Positions 46,261-60,300 of a stretch of DNA of 64,000 nucleotides are shown one piece after another; the first letter of the stretch is position 1, and each line of letters opens with the position of its first letter. Made by a program: the position numbers and the translations under genes. The stretch spans positions 26,710,025 through 26,774,024 of the forward strand of contig OU612070.1 of assembly GCA_914767715.1 (NCBI GenBank). Direction: 5' to 3'. This DNA is from Membranipora membranacea. Lineage: Eukaryota; Bryozoa; Gymnolaemata; Cheilostomatida; Membraniporidae. The notes below the pieces were generated by a model. It saw only the letters and a program-made list of their open reading frames with translations. It was not told where the DNA came from and ran no database searches.

Positions 46261-47400
46261 CATGTTCTCTACTAACAGACTTACACTTTTATAGTTAGTA
46301 ATAAGCAAGTTCATGTAAATTTAGACAGAAAGTCGACAAAAGTTTAATATTTGATGGGATATATAACATGGCCGGTTTCTCATGAGTTTCATGTACGACT
46401 GACGTAAAATTGTATGTGTCCTGTGACATCACAGTAATAATGTAGGCATAAACATCCTGGCACTAGAATTGTGTGGAAATTTAAAGCTTTCATCATAATG
46501 GCGAAAAGTGCGCAAAATTAGCCTATTCAACTTCGCCATACCAAGTTCTGACAAAATGACTGTCCAAAGGCCCGGATACACATACCTATATTCTTAATAG
46601 GATTGGAGTTCTTTTACATAGGCTAAAGCTTGGTCAAGGTGCTACACAGGCCTATTATATTTTGGCCTATTTCTTTCGGTTGACACTAGGATTTTGGTCT
46701 GGTTGACCTTCCTATCGTTCAACTTGAATCACTTATACCAATCACTATCTAGTCATTTAATAAAGTCACGCCTCTTTCATAAATTGCAAAGGAATAGGCC
46801 GAAGGCTGAAGGCAAAATTTCCCTAAGCCCATCCTAGCACATCTAAACCAAGCTATCCTCTGCCTCGTAGCGTACTAAAAGTATTCAAATCCTATGCAAA
46901 AATTTGGTTGTAGCTACAGCATAAGCCTGCCCAGCAACGCAACATTAATGATGTATCTGGAGACCATTTGTTAAAAAATAAATGACACACTGTTGATTTA
47001 TATATTTATTATTGCAACAAAGGTTTAAATTTATTTTGATGCTTTAGAATCAGAATGAGAAAGGCAAAAATTATTAATATAATAAACCTTGTTAAATATC
47101 AAAAGCCCGAGCTTAGGAAAACTCAAATCAAACCAGAAATTTCATCAGTAGATTATCCAGAACGAATATATTTGCTATGTTTGCAATTGTGGGCACAGCC
47201 TGCACCTGCAACAAAAATAAGTCTGTATCATCGTCTTTGTAAAATAATAAAGTAAAAAAATGGGCCGGCAAGGTTGTTGCTTGTGTCAGGGTGACAATTT
47301 TTAAAGCATACACCAGTACTATTAAAAATTGATATATTTCTTGAGATTCATTATCAAACAGGATGAATACCAGACAGAATTACTGTACTGGAAGAATGGC
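46261..47400. other. No gene recognised; inverted relative of 54.3 kb
   Basis: The complement of about 47155-47270 resembles 54308-54425 (shared tttacaaag..gatgatacagactta..ttgt..caggtg and, later, ctggataat). Apart from that inverted pair I see nothing. Confidence 0.45.
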
Positions 47401-47590
47401 AAAAAACCAACAATAGCAACTTTCTGCGGTGATAGCTCAACCAGAGAAAATGTTTTCATCACCATCTCTGAGGGTAGTCGCTACCATGATAAACCGATAA
47501 TAACAATTTTCTGCGGTGATAGCTCAACCAGAGAAAAGGTTTTCATCACCATCTCTGAGGGTAGTCGCTACCATGATAAAATCATATACA
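47400..47590 (+). repeat. In-frame 87-bp tandem duplication in a short ORF
   Basis: An 87-base unit starting near ctgcggtgatag (47424 and 47511) is present twice with few changes, keeping a reading frame open from 47329 to 47619. The repeated peptide is FCGDSSTRE(N/K)VFITISEG. The FCGDS block faintly recalls the second half of a CUB domain, but no Cys partner, signal peptide or splice context supports that. It may be non-coding. Confidence 0.6.
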
Positions 47591-47822
47591 GAGATCTTAG
47601 TATTACTAGAGTTTTTTGAGAGATCTAAGCAAACGCTTCAACTGCATGCAAGTAACTGGGCTTGATCCATGGAAAAGAAGCTAGGGTGGTGAAAGTTGCT
47701 GACGTTTTTGAATGTGACAAAAATGAGATGACAGAGTCAGTATTCTTTAAACCTTGGATCATTAATTTGACACACAACATCATCTTCCTTCAAACCTCAT
47801 TTTAAACACGAGGTGATGGTAC

Positions 47823-47892
47823 AATCCATCAGTCCATAAGTCCATAAATCCATATCCATATCCATATCTAAATCCATAAATCCATAATCTTA
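47823..47892. repeat. (tccata)n-like simple repeat
   Basis: About 70 bases consist of imperfect tccata/tccataaa units (tccatatccatatccatatc and variants). A poly-A-like stretch follows near 47998. Confidence 0.8.
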
Positions 47893-48164
47893 TAAATATT
47901 AATGATTTTACATTATAGTTGAATTTTAAGGTGTTGGGATTTTATTGTGAGAAAGTACACAGAATTATTAACAGCCTATCAGTAGATAGGATTTTATTTA
48001 AAAAAAAGAAAAACAAAACAACACTTAATGGTGTTTTATTACAACTGTAAATTAACCCTGGTTTGCGGAGATTTCTATCTTAGCATCAGCTTAGTATGAC
48101 ATCCCTACCTTCTGACATATATATGAGGACATGAACGCCAGAGTAATGCACAAGAATAGAAATA

Positions 48165-48443
48165 ATGTCGAGTCCAGTACAGCACAAAACTTCCACCATC
48201 ACTCCTAAAGAAGAAAGAGAATACAATTACCAGTTACCATCAACCTCAGTAATACTTGCACCAGCTGCACCTGAATGTACAACACTATATTATATCATCA
48301 AAGTGAAACCACCTACCAAAAGACCGTGTCACATGTACATCAGTGGCACAGCAATACGTATAGACAAGCAGTTAGTATTAAGACAGGAAAGCAACAGGAC
48401 CGTTGTCCTATTCAGCAGTGTCTTAGATTGTGAAGTGAAATAA
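48165..48443 (+). CDS. Possible short gene or exon, unrecognised
   Basis: An open frame of 92 codons starts with ATG at 48165 and ends with TAA, after about 1 kb of non-coding DNA. It contains LPSTSVILAPAAP, CTTLYYIIKVKPP and CHMYISGTAIRI. This pattern is vaguely like the end of an arrestin-fold domain (a YYIKV strand followed by an IGT strand), but the match is too weak to name. There is no clear splice site at either side. It could be chance or a decayed exon. Confidence 0.25.
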   Translation: MSSPVQHKTSTITPKEEREYNYQLPSTSVILAPAAPECTTLYYIIKVKPPTKRPCHMYISGTAIRIDKQLVLRQESNRTVVLFSSVLDCEVK

Positions 48444-51400
48444 TTAATTGTATCATATAATATATTGTATTGTTGTGTAATTCGGTGTTATACCAGCTTA
48501 TCTGTGCTATCAGTGTTTAAATCAGCACTCATCTGGCATTCTATATAACCAAGGATACGAATGCAAAGACAGTCAGGTTAGAATATTTAAAACGCCTTTT
48601 AATATTTTTAACCTTATATAAATATTTTATATGTGTATTTTGTCTCAATTGAATTAAATGGTCAGGGTAATTAAATAAATAGTCTTAGTCTAAACAGATT
48701 AGTTTTATGCCTGTCTGGTTGACACAAATAATTGGTAATCACAGCCACTTGACTCTTTAGTAGTCACAATTGTGTATTCAAAGGCAATCCAAAACCTGAC
48801 GCACTTGAAGACGGCCTTGTCGGCACTTTCATGTAATAGATCATAAACAGATATCAAAAGCTGCAATATATATAACTTGTGATGAATTAAATAGACCGTG
48901 TATTATAATAACCTTGAATTAAATTTAAGTAAAAACTTGTGACGACGTCTAGTGCATTATGCTCATGAGTAGATAAACAGTGCGTGTATTACATTTTGTC
49001 AGGAGATTAATTGATATCGTTCATTGATGAACATCAGAATTTATCGGAACAGTGTATTGTGTATCGGCCTATCGTAGATCAGTGTATCGTATATCAGTGT
49101 ATCTTTGAGACCCTTCTGTGGGTTATATAATGATTTCATAATTCAAGCGATGGCTTTCAGTGCTAAATTAAATAGAACCCTAAACTAAATATAAAAGCCC
49201 TCTCGCTCATCAGAGTAGACTCGGAGCAAGCTAACTACACCTTGTTGTGTACACGACCCAGTCCGTTTCTCACACTTGTCTAAGCAGAATCATCCAAGCA
49301 AAGGAGGAAAATAAATGATTATTAATGATTTTCCTTCAAGATTGCACATTATTGTAAAATAATACAATTTATGCAGCAGTTTTGTTAAGTAAAGCCTGAT
49401 CTCGCAGGCACTTTGAGGTAATGTTAATTTAGCTGGGCTTAAGATAAGGGTAACTAGAACCAAAGTAAAACTTTAAGGTGGGTACAGATGATTACTATCT
49501 CCATTTCACAAGAGTTTTGTAGGGTGATGTACCTGTTTACCTTTAATGATAAATGGACTAGGAAAACATAGATAAAGTTTATTGACATTACATTAAAACG
49601 GCTAAGGTAGTATTTTGTTAAAATTAGACATCAAAGTTGGAAAAAAGCTGATTTGGCACGTTTTTGAGTCCTGCAGAGATTAGGTCAGAAAATAGTGTTT
49701 TGACAAGAGGATGTTCTACTATATTTTTATTACCCTACTTAAAGGTGGGAGCTCTGGATCATTACACATAATAGGCGTTAGGAATATAGATGAGGAGACT
49801 TACTCAGAGTATTCTTTATCATAGCTATGATAACAATCAGCAGTACAAGTCATCTCAGTGACAACATGGTAACAGTAGGGTATAATCTGTATATAAATAA
49901 TTTATCTATTATCAGTTATCCAGTGTTACCAGTTAATACCAGTAATAAATTTATACAGACAAATATACAAGAAATGAATCTGGATTTCCATCTTTACCAT
50001 GTTTAAGCAGGTTTTATCACGAATACAACTTATATAATAACCTGTATTAAGAAATTTGGTTGACTAATAACTGACCTGGATTTCGGCTATTAACAAGAAG
50101 TACTTTAAGGAGACAGTACAATACTAAAAGTGTCTAACGAATCACAGCCCATGTCCTTTTATATTTAACTCACAGAGACATTACAGATAGGTCTACCACA
50201 TACTGGAACATATTTTGAACCTGCTAACAAAACCAGAATTTTTTTATTTTTATTTTGCCGGAATAAGTAAATTATTAGTGGCCTCTGGTGGCTGCAGAGA
50301 GAGGATTAGGGTTGGGCAATTACGCGTCCCACCCTCATGTTAATGGTGCGTAAAAAAGGGAAGCAATAATGTCATATAATAGAGTGGCATAGGATTTTAT
50401 AGAGGTGTTTTACTTGAGGAGGTAAAAAACAACAGGTCATTGCCGTTTATACCCTACAAATATACTTTGCTGGTTGATGTTGTGATTGCACACAGGCTCT
50501 GACATGTACACTCCTTCGGACGCGAGCCTCTAGAACCGGCCACCCAACATCTGCACTTAACGCAGTGCTCCTTGACAGTCAAAACTATATTTGTAGCTCA
50601 ATAACAGTCATTGTAGTTTCTGCTTAGCTTAAATGCGTCAGCATTTTTGCCACAATCATGGTGCAATTACAATGATCCGTCTGAGAGATTATCTGAGTTA
50701 ATTTCTAGTCGCAAGGACAAAATCACTTTTCAGGAATTTGTGTCAGATTTTCAGTTTCAGATATTTCACGGATTTCAATCAAAAAATGTCACCTAGGTGT
50801 TATCTATCTACATCTACTCGAATCCAGTATAGAGGGAGGCATGATCATCCTTTGGTTTGGTTTAGGATAGCGAGGTATAATGACAGGTGCCATCATTGAA
50901 GGTATATGCAATTTACATCAACTTTCCCTGTTGTCCTCACTGTTTTATGTGACAGTGTAGTTCTTTTCCAAACTTTAAACAATACTCTATTTTAGTTAGC
51001 AGTTATTTAGAATCTTATTAGATCATATTCATACTTGATTTCACAATCGCTGCCATTTGATGCCAGTATGACCACAGTATTTTGGATCTCCAATTCGGCA
51101 TTTTAGTACCAAACCAAACATAAGGTGGTAGTCTGCCGTTATTAATTTCAACAAACATCACATATATAGCATATCTTAGATTGAACCATTTACAAATTTG
51201 AGACAACAGATTCTTATTGAAAAGAAAGAAAGAGCATCAATTTTGACAATTCAGAAATTCTATTGATATCTATTCATTCTTGATAAATAGAATACAAATA
51301 AAATTTGGAGAAGGTCTTTTTTGTAATCTGAATTAGGCAAGAAGTTCTCAGTTAACAGAAATGTCTCACCAGTATGGATTTTTCAGTATCTTATTATAGT

Positions 51401-54300
51401 TACAAGTTTTGTCAACAATTTGTAACCTACATACCAGTTCAACAAAATTTCAAAATTTCCTCATAATCAAGTTTTTCCATAACAAAGCGACATCATCAGA
51501 TGTTAAAGCAATCCAATATTTTGAATCTACCAATAAATCTAAAAGAGTCAGTAGAGAAATTCAGCCCTAGTCAGTTTCAGGATTTAGTGTGATATAATAC
51601 TTTTGATTGTCTTATAGGCTACATAGGCCATCTTGACAAAGCAAGAAAGGAAAAAAACAATCTAAAATTCTATCAACAGGTCAATCAAACCATGATATAA
51701 TGAGTTACATATTTACCTATTTTGTTATCATTATTATTAATTAAGACCTAACATCCAATGATTACATGCATTTCTGAGCTCCACCATGGGCCTGTCAATG
51801 TCATTGTAAATATTACAAAGTACACAATAATGGACATGAAAATCATCTTTTAAGCCCGTCCAACCACCCAGTAGTGCAGCAACCCTGTCAACAAAGTTTC
51901 TCACTAATCTTTATCAGTGGTGCAGTTCCAGGGCTCAACTGATATTATTGAAAATAATGACATGAATTGTTGATATGAAGCCATGTCAGCAGCTCAGATT
52001 TCATTTATCAACCATATGAGACAGAAAACAGACAGCTTACCATCAGCTTCTTTTGATAGTTTTTCATGATTGCTGAAGTGATTTATGGTTCATTTATAGC
52101 TAGGATCAAAATTGAATATGTAGAAAACTATTTCCTCTTTCCCACAATCTGAATATTGAGCCAACATAGAGCTCATGAAGACATGGAGGATGTTAAGTTA
52201 GCAGCAAAGAGAATAACGGATATTTACTAGAATATTTCATTCAGCTTATCTTCTATATACATAAAGCTGCCGCTGCCTAGCAATGAGTTTATTGGCTTTC
52301 CTGCTTTCTGATTGCTTCTCCATATAAATTTTCAAGCTACTGAGTATTGATAGGCTTGTTCTACTTTGAACCAACAATGAACTTATGCCTAACTTTCTAG
52401 CTGGTCATCGGACGAGGCCATACTCTGCAAAAGAGTGACCAGTAAAGGGACGACCGGAAAATCATGACCAGACCGGGTTTTCTTATCAAGCAGGAAAGAG
52501 TTGAGTCGATCTCACCTCTAGTGGTTAGCACAGGTTGACACAGGTTCCAATCAAACCAATAAAGAGATGTCAAATGAAAGGCCATCTAGGTGAACTGGAT
52601 ACCTTGGAAAGGAAGGATGCATATATGCACTCCATGTTTTGGTAAATCTTGTCTGTATTGCATATGAGTGGTTGATTTGACATAAACTACTGCTCCACTA
52701 AAGAAGCAAAAGCAAAATCCTATGTGAAACGGAATGACACTAAAATTGTTCACATCTATGGCAGCAACCTACAATGAGTTGACGGTTAAATCTCTGACTG
52801 TCAAAAGTATAAAGGTATTATTATAACGCATCTGAGAAGATCCAGTGTAAATTTGGTATACATTGTAGCTTTTGGAAGCCCTGTATATTATGAATGGTAT
52901 AATACATGGTGCAATCCTGTTGTCAGACACTGAAACAACTAGACAAGAGAGAATCCAGCACTCTACTACTTGGATTATACTGGCATTCTTCCGGCGACCA
53001 TGAGCTGATGCCTGACCAACAATCACAACTTTCCTACATTCCACCAAAATGGACAACAATGATGACCATTCCCTGAACCCTCGTATCAAAATAAATGCCA
53101 ACAGAAAATCTGCTCGTGGGGCAAAGAATCTAGTTTCTAGTTTCTAATTAAATACAAACACTATTATATAGAAATCAAGGGGTGATCCCGAGACCACTAC
53201 ATGGTTAACACGTTGCTACATCATTGCTACATTTCGGTTAACACACCATAGCTATGTGTTCCATTGGTTGCTCAATCCCGTGATAAAAGTGACCGTTTTC
53301 CTACCAGCACACCACATGTTATCACTTGTCAGCATATGTTGTAGCAACCACTAGATTTTGCCCACTGGGTAGGCACTTGGTTGTGGGTGATGCAGCGGCA
53401 TTGCAATGTGTAGTTGTTGTAGTATCAATGTTTTGCATTCCACAGTACGGGTTTTGCTTTGATTGAAACTGATAGTATTTCAAGTTTGAAAATTACTTGA
53501 CATAGCGCATATTCTCTTTAGGTCAATTGGAGCTATTGCATAAGTTAATATGGCACAGACAATATTTGATGGTACTGATCACGTTTCATACTTCATTGGT
53601 GTTTGTTCTGCAAAATTCACTGGGTTTACCCAGTTGTAGCGTTCAACTCGAAAAATTACAAGGTGTTTCATTTTTACATTATATATATGGTGGCATAATT
53701 CATGTTTTGACCTATTCGTTTAATCTAATCAATTAACAGTATGATAATGAAAGAATGTTCTGATCTTCAGCATTATGGGTATTTTTTGACATACCTTGCT
53801 TCTTTCAAAAATGCCATCCGGAGCCACATCCTCAAACTTCTCAATTAATAAGTCAATTGTTAAATTTTCTTTTTAGCCTACTGCTGCATTATTCTAACTT
53901 TACTTTGCCCAGCTATTGTGTAAAATTTTGTGTAATGTTTTACTGCTAATTAGTGCCTGTGTGTACTTCGTAATTTTACCTGTCATTGTTCTTGATTCTT
54001 AGTTACATGTCCTCTCAATTCTACACCATATTTTATCAATATTTCTGTTTTCTGGGTCCAAATCCTAAGGACTTATTCTTCTCCAGAATAAAAGTGGAAT
54101 ATATATACCAATTTATTTACCATGCTAACTTGCAGAAGTCTGATGAGGCTTTACTTCTAAACTGCAGCTTAAATTGTTTTAATTGGCAATAATGTGCAAT
54201 CTTGAATGATAATCATCAATAGTCATTTATTGTCATCCTTCGCTTAAATTGTTCCATTCAGACCAACAACAACCTTGCTGACCCAGTACCCCTTCTGTTG
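48444..54300. other. Long stretch with no recognised gene
   Basis: The region is AT-rich throughout. A TATA-like tataaaag at 49190-49197 followed about 25 bases later by tcatcagagt is the only promoter-like signal. Short open frames on both strands (for example 52769-53101) show no family motif and no splice context. Near 53195-53370 the sequence has motifs (gttaacac, gttgctac, gcccactgggta) resembling dispersed repeats. Confidence 0.5.
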
Positions 54301-57300
54301 ACCCTATCATTTTACAAAGATGTTGATACAGACTTATATTTGTTTTGCAGGTGAGGATCCGGACTGTACTGCCGGTTGCAATAATAACGACAATGTCAAT
54401 CTCTGTGGTGGAAAACCTTGTACTGGATAATCGGATCAAAGGAAATGAAATATTAGTTACAAAAATAAAGACGTATATTGATAAAATCGAGATTCGAGTA
54501 TCAGTTGGTTTTGTGCCTTCATCATTATTGTGAAGTCAAGGAAGATGCAGTTTTACACCAAGGTCACACATTTAGCTTTTGAGATTACATAAAAGTAATA
54601 TATCACATTAAATTCTAAGTTTCACCTATCTTGAATCCCCTTTGTTTTATATATAGATTTATTGGCAACAATATTTTTATTCTAATTATTCAATCAATAT
54701 TCATCTGATGAATTCTTCTCGTTTTGGTATACAGAATTAAAAGTCAATGGTTTCACTATCAAACTTCAACCATATGTGCTGAGTCTTTGTGTCTGCTCTT
54801 AACGTATTCAGCAAAAAAATGCTTTCTGTACAATGTCGGAAACCTGCCAAGCTGCTGAAGGTCGACACCTCAACAAAGATTTAATAAAATGATACCTGTT
54901 TTATCAATGAAGATTGAGAGGCCAAGTTGAGAGCAAAGAATTTCAAAGAAAGGTGATATTCATTCATAATTATTTTTTCTTCAAATTAAAATATGATGTA
55001 AGATTAAACTATGTTGTAAGATTAAAATATGTTGTAATATTAAAATATGATTAAAAATGTCACGTCACAATGTGCCTTGATTTCAATCTTTTTAGGTTAG
55101 GGCCATGGGATTACTTGCTGGTCTCGGGTTTTTCTGGGGGGGGGGGTTTTCAAATTTTGCGCAAAATGGTGAGAACGGCTAATCTGTGCTAATATGCGAG
55201 CAATCACTGCTATATGTGGCAACAGGCATGTTGTGTAGTTTTTGACGCTCAGCTGTGATTGGCTGTTGTGCCTGTATTATTGTGACTGAGAAACCCGAAT
55301 GTTTTATCTCACGACTCGCAACGCGCCATTTCCCGCGGGGTCTTGTATTATATTTAAGGTTGTTTATTAGCCAGTTTTATGTCTTTTCTCTCTAGAATCT
55401 TGCTGGATATTCTGGGTATATCCATCACAATGCATAATTGTAGCATCTGGTACAAAGATTGTTCAGCCTTGGATAAAAGGCCATATGCAAACACAAGGCA
55501 GCGAAATTATAATGTAGTTTTCTGTCTATAACAGAGTACGAACCATTATTACCACTGATATAGAATAAATATGCATTACATATACATCAGTGGTTATTAC
55601 TAGCTTCCAATGATTGCTGGGATCTTAAATTCCTTGTCATGTCATGGGTGTGGTAGTAATGATCATAACTCATATCCATAACTGGTGAGTAGGGGTGCGG
55701 AGGAGAGGTGTATGCGGGGGGTGTGCGGAGGGGGTCCCTATAGTAAGTCAAACACTTCTGGTGATTTCATGTGCTCTCTTCAAGTTTATTCTGATTGAGT
55801 CTCCACTATTGAGAATCCGGCTCAGTCTGCCGGGTGTGCATTTAGTGGCTGAATCATGAGGACATAAATTGAAGTCAGTAGAGAGCTGGAGAGATAAAGA
55901 CTCGTTAAGATTGATGAATTTCCATGTTGCCTGTGTTTTAAACTCACCGTAGTAAACTGATGCTATTCGATTTGGTCTGAAAGTATATACGCTTTGTTTT
56001 GGTGAATAATCATTGTCTCAAAACTGTGAATCATTATTTCAATAGATAAGTTTGTTTCGCATCCTCTGAATATCTGGTTATGCATGATATACGGTGGCAC
56101 AGTGACACAGTGACACTTATCTGCAGAACTGTAATGTGCTATTCAATTGTAGCCAGTTCTTTGTTTCTGGAAAAAAAGCGAAAAACTGGTTGAAAAGGCT
56201 AGAGTATATATGAGATCTATTTTATCAAGGACCTTACAATGAGTGATATGACCATGAATGTGTTAGTATACATCTTCAATATTGTGAGGATGGAGCTCCA
56301 ATGAATCTGCTCTAGGTTCTTACTTGTGAATCTGTCCGAGCATTAGCAATTGATTTTCTTCACCACCGAATTATGCTGGGGAAACAAATTGATTGCAATT
56401 CCTGGGACATAATAGCATTCCCATAAAATTGCAGCTGGTTTGTGTACCTTGGATAGCTTACAATACAAAATTAATCACGAGAGCGTGTCCCTCAGTGGTT
56501 ACTCTAAAAGACAAATTTGGTAGAAATAGCGAACATGTGATTATCTGGAAGATAAAGTGCATCAATCTATCTACACCAGGTATATTTTATTTGAATATTC
56601 TACCGATACTAAGTCAAACACTTCTGGTGATTTCATGTGTTCTCATCATGTTTACTCTGATTGAGTCTCAACTATTGGGAATCTCCCCAAATTCGCCAGG
56701 TGTGCATTTGGCTACAAATTCTTTTGTTTTAATTAAGAGCCAAAGAAATCAGGACTTTAGTTTCTTTTAAAGATAGAAAAACGGAGGAGGGGAGTGTATA
56801 TGAGATGTTGATCAAAGGACAAAGGTTGGAGTAGTTGTTTTGGATTCGAGCCTGACAATCTGAGGGTTGCTGGTTCCAATCCCAATCACTACCCATGCTG
56901 CTCGATGAGGTGAGCTCTACTGACAGTAGCCTAGCTTACTGACTCCTACCTTGTACAGGGGTGAGCTGAATTGAATTTCATGTGTATGTCATTATGTAAT
57001 ATGTTTCATGTGCTGTAAAGATAGCTGGATAGCTGTTAATAAAAAGTGATTAACATATGTCATTTTTACAGCACATACATGGCCATCAATTGGTTAGTGT
57101 ACGTCTTCACTGTTGTTCGCATCCCTCAGTGTTTATCCCAAAAGACACTCTTGGTGGAAATAGCGAACATGTGATTATAATAATCAGTCAGCAGATGCTT
57201 CACCTTATCTCTTTTTATGGTACAAGGGGATGAATTAAAAAACTATACAAAAGAGATAAATCATTGAGTTGCAATGTTATGACATTGAAAATCCATATAG

Positions 57301-60300
57301 TTTGTCAAAAACCAACTGAGTTCATGAGGGTGATTAATCAATCTATTAATCAATCAATCAAATCTCTGAACAAAGGATTGAATCTTCAATTGAGCTTGAG
57401 ATGTGAGTAACCGTCTTCAGACTTCAAAGCCAATAGGAAGAATGTTCCGCTCTGTCCGCCTTAGCTAGGTCACTGACTTGCTTCGTTAATTAATTACATT
57501 TTTAGCAACTGCAGGAGCTGAATTTCTGCTTGGGTTGTTAATTGATTGACATTCCAGATCTCAGCTTAAGCACCACAGGTAGATATCTGGAAGATAAGTG
57601 CGTCAATCATCTACACCAGCTATGTTTTATTTGAATATTGTACTGTACAATTAATCACATGAGACATGCGGGTCCCTCAGTGGTTACCCCACAAGACAAT
57701 TTTGGTTGAAATAGCGAACATGTGATTATATTGGTCAGTCAGCAGATGCTTCACCTTATCTCTTTTTATGGTACAATGGATGAATTAAAAAGCCATACAA
57801 AAGTGATGAATCATGGAGCTATGACATTTAAAATCCATAATCCTGTTACAAAACAGTTACAAACTACCCAGCGGGCACATTGTATGCGGCAACATGTTTC
57901 CAATGTCGCAATTGGATTGTTTCTGTGTTGCATGGTACACGTTTAACATTCAATATCTTGTAGATGCATAAATGGTGCATACAAAGCAACACAGTTTTTT
58001 CCAATATGGTAACTGCGCAGTAACTACAGCTACTTTACTCAAGAGTAATTTGCAAGAATACTGGCATCATATGTGATAAAATGCTTTGCCATTTGTTTGC
58101 TAACACTCTGTGTGGCTCCACATTGTGTGCAATTCTATTTTGCACTGTTTTATTCCATTTTCTTAAAATCAAATCTAGTCTCTAGACCGCATGGGAATGA
58201 TGCGTTTATGACCACGTAGAGGCATAAATGGTGCATACAAAGCAACACATTTTTTTGCAATACGGTAACTGCTCAGTAACTACAGCTACTTTACTTAGCA
58301 ATGAGTTCATGACTGCGTAGCTGTTGAATTTGTATACATTACTTGCATTTATCTCCCCTGGTAAGCTGCTAACGTTTGGTAAGCCCTTGTGACAACACAA
58401 CAGTGCAATATAATTATTTAAATAAACCATTATTCAATAACTTTGAAACATTAATACATGTCAGTATTTTGAAATTGGTTTACAAATAGCCAGGGTTTAG
58501 ATTACCTGCATTAAGCACCACTTAATGTTCTTTGCGAATAAAGTTGAACCAGACTCAATGACTTACCCTATACTAGTGGAATTCCAATGGTCTAATGGGC
58601 CTACTACTCAACATCCACAGTGGACTGAATCACTATGAGTAAAACACCCTGTTAAATGCTAATTGATATTAAATCTAATAAATCGTAATTAATATGAAAT
58701 ATATACCGAGGTATGATATTTTGTGTCTAAATTTGCTGTGTAGAAAACGCATGGTTACTATATATACAAGCCCCTAGTTAGATGTGTAGCAGAGGCAGTT
58801 TATATATCGTAACAATATCTACTAAAATGCACCATTCCAACATATAATAGCGTGACAGATTGCCACATTAGGCAGACGTAGTTCAGCCTCTAAGGTAAAC
58901 ATCTTTTCAACATAGTTTAGATACAGTTGTGCCGGCTGGGTAAATAATTGAAAATTGTTTTGAATTCAGTTTTACCAAGGAGTAACAAGGGAAAGGAGAA
59001 ATAACCCCCAAGTTCCTTATATATTTTATAATGGCACTGTTAATATACTATGATAGCCTCGGCACAATGGCCACCATTTTGGATTTTTTTCTATATGTTT
59101 ATTGTCAGTATGTACACCCAATGCTTGATAATGGTGTAAATTATGATTTGACAACTGTATGTTATGAATAGCTTACAAAATATTGTGAATATAGACAACC
59201 TAGAGCTCTCATACTCACACAATTAAGTAAAGAAGTACTGTATCTTCAGAATTTTTTGCTAAGGCAATCATAGTCAACTAAAAATAATAAGCTATCTCTC
59301 CTCTTCGCTGTTACTCCTTGGTTTTACTAACAACTGGTAACTACTGCTTCAGGCATACGGCTGTTAATTTGTATCACAATTTCTTGTGTTGTGATGTTGA
59401 GCAGTCAACAGTCTTACTGAGTACACTATGTACTGATGAATGGTCTGGCTTGAGGGATAGGGTGAGGAGATGGAAAGACATGACCATCAATGCCTACCCA
59501 GGTATTTATTCATGTATGATGATGTTGAGGTCCCATATGTATAAGATTCCATCATGAGGTAATAGAGTAACTTGCCATGTCCCGCGGGGCTAGTATTTCA
59601 ATTGAGGTTCTTTATCACTGAGCATGTGTTGTGTCTTTTCTCTCTAGAATGTTGCTGGATATACTAGGTATACTCACATCACAATGTTTAATTGTTGCAT
59701 TCGGTACAAAGATTCTTCAGCCTTGGATAAAAGGATATATGCAAAATCGAGTCAGAAAAGTTATAATCCCGATCTTTGTCTGCAAATGTAATTAGTTGCC
59801 ATACCAAAAAAGCCATATCTGCTAGGTGAACATATTGGTGCAGCTATTTTGAGCTTCAGTGTATCTGCATAAAATATTAATTAATTTATCTAATGATCAT
59901 GGAAGAACACATTGCCTATATGTTTCGAAGCATCATAAGAATCAAAGTTTGGCTGCCTGTGATTTGTGTTGAATTGAGAAAGATAATGATTACTTAGGTA
60001 TATTTCAATAACTTTCCGATGCTCAAAAGATGGCCGATGTTACTCCGGGTAGCCATTCAGTACATTAAATCTTTCTTCTGTCAAAAATCCCTACCCATCT
60101 CTCAAAGCTTTTCATAAGATTTGTTACTGTGAGGAACTGTGTTGCCTAAACTCGTATTGAACAAATATGCCATCTGTCTTGGAAAGTTTCTGACAACAAC
60201 AAAGTCAGCAATACTATTTTGTTTTCCCAAGGAATTCAATTTTCTTGTCATAGATACTTGTTGTATGTAAGTATTCTTGCATCGGGCAACATAGATATAC

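Noticed and set aside
47329-47619. A CUB domain
   Set aside because: Only an FCGDS block is reminiscent; the other conserved Cys, aromatic and calcium-binding residues are absent.
52769-53101. A 110-codon minus-strand frame as a gene
   Set aside because: No recognisable motif, no signal or membrane pattern of note and no splice context; such lengths occur by chance in this DNA.
56393-56770. A 125-codon plus-strand frame as a gene
   Set aside because: It is built from sequence blocks that recur nearby in other frames with stops, so it is repeat-derived.
59318-59790. An anoctamin-like membrane protein from two short frames
   Set aside because: Only general hydrophobicity is shared; no diagnostic motif could be aligned.
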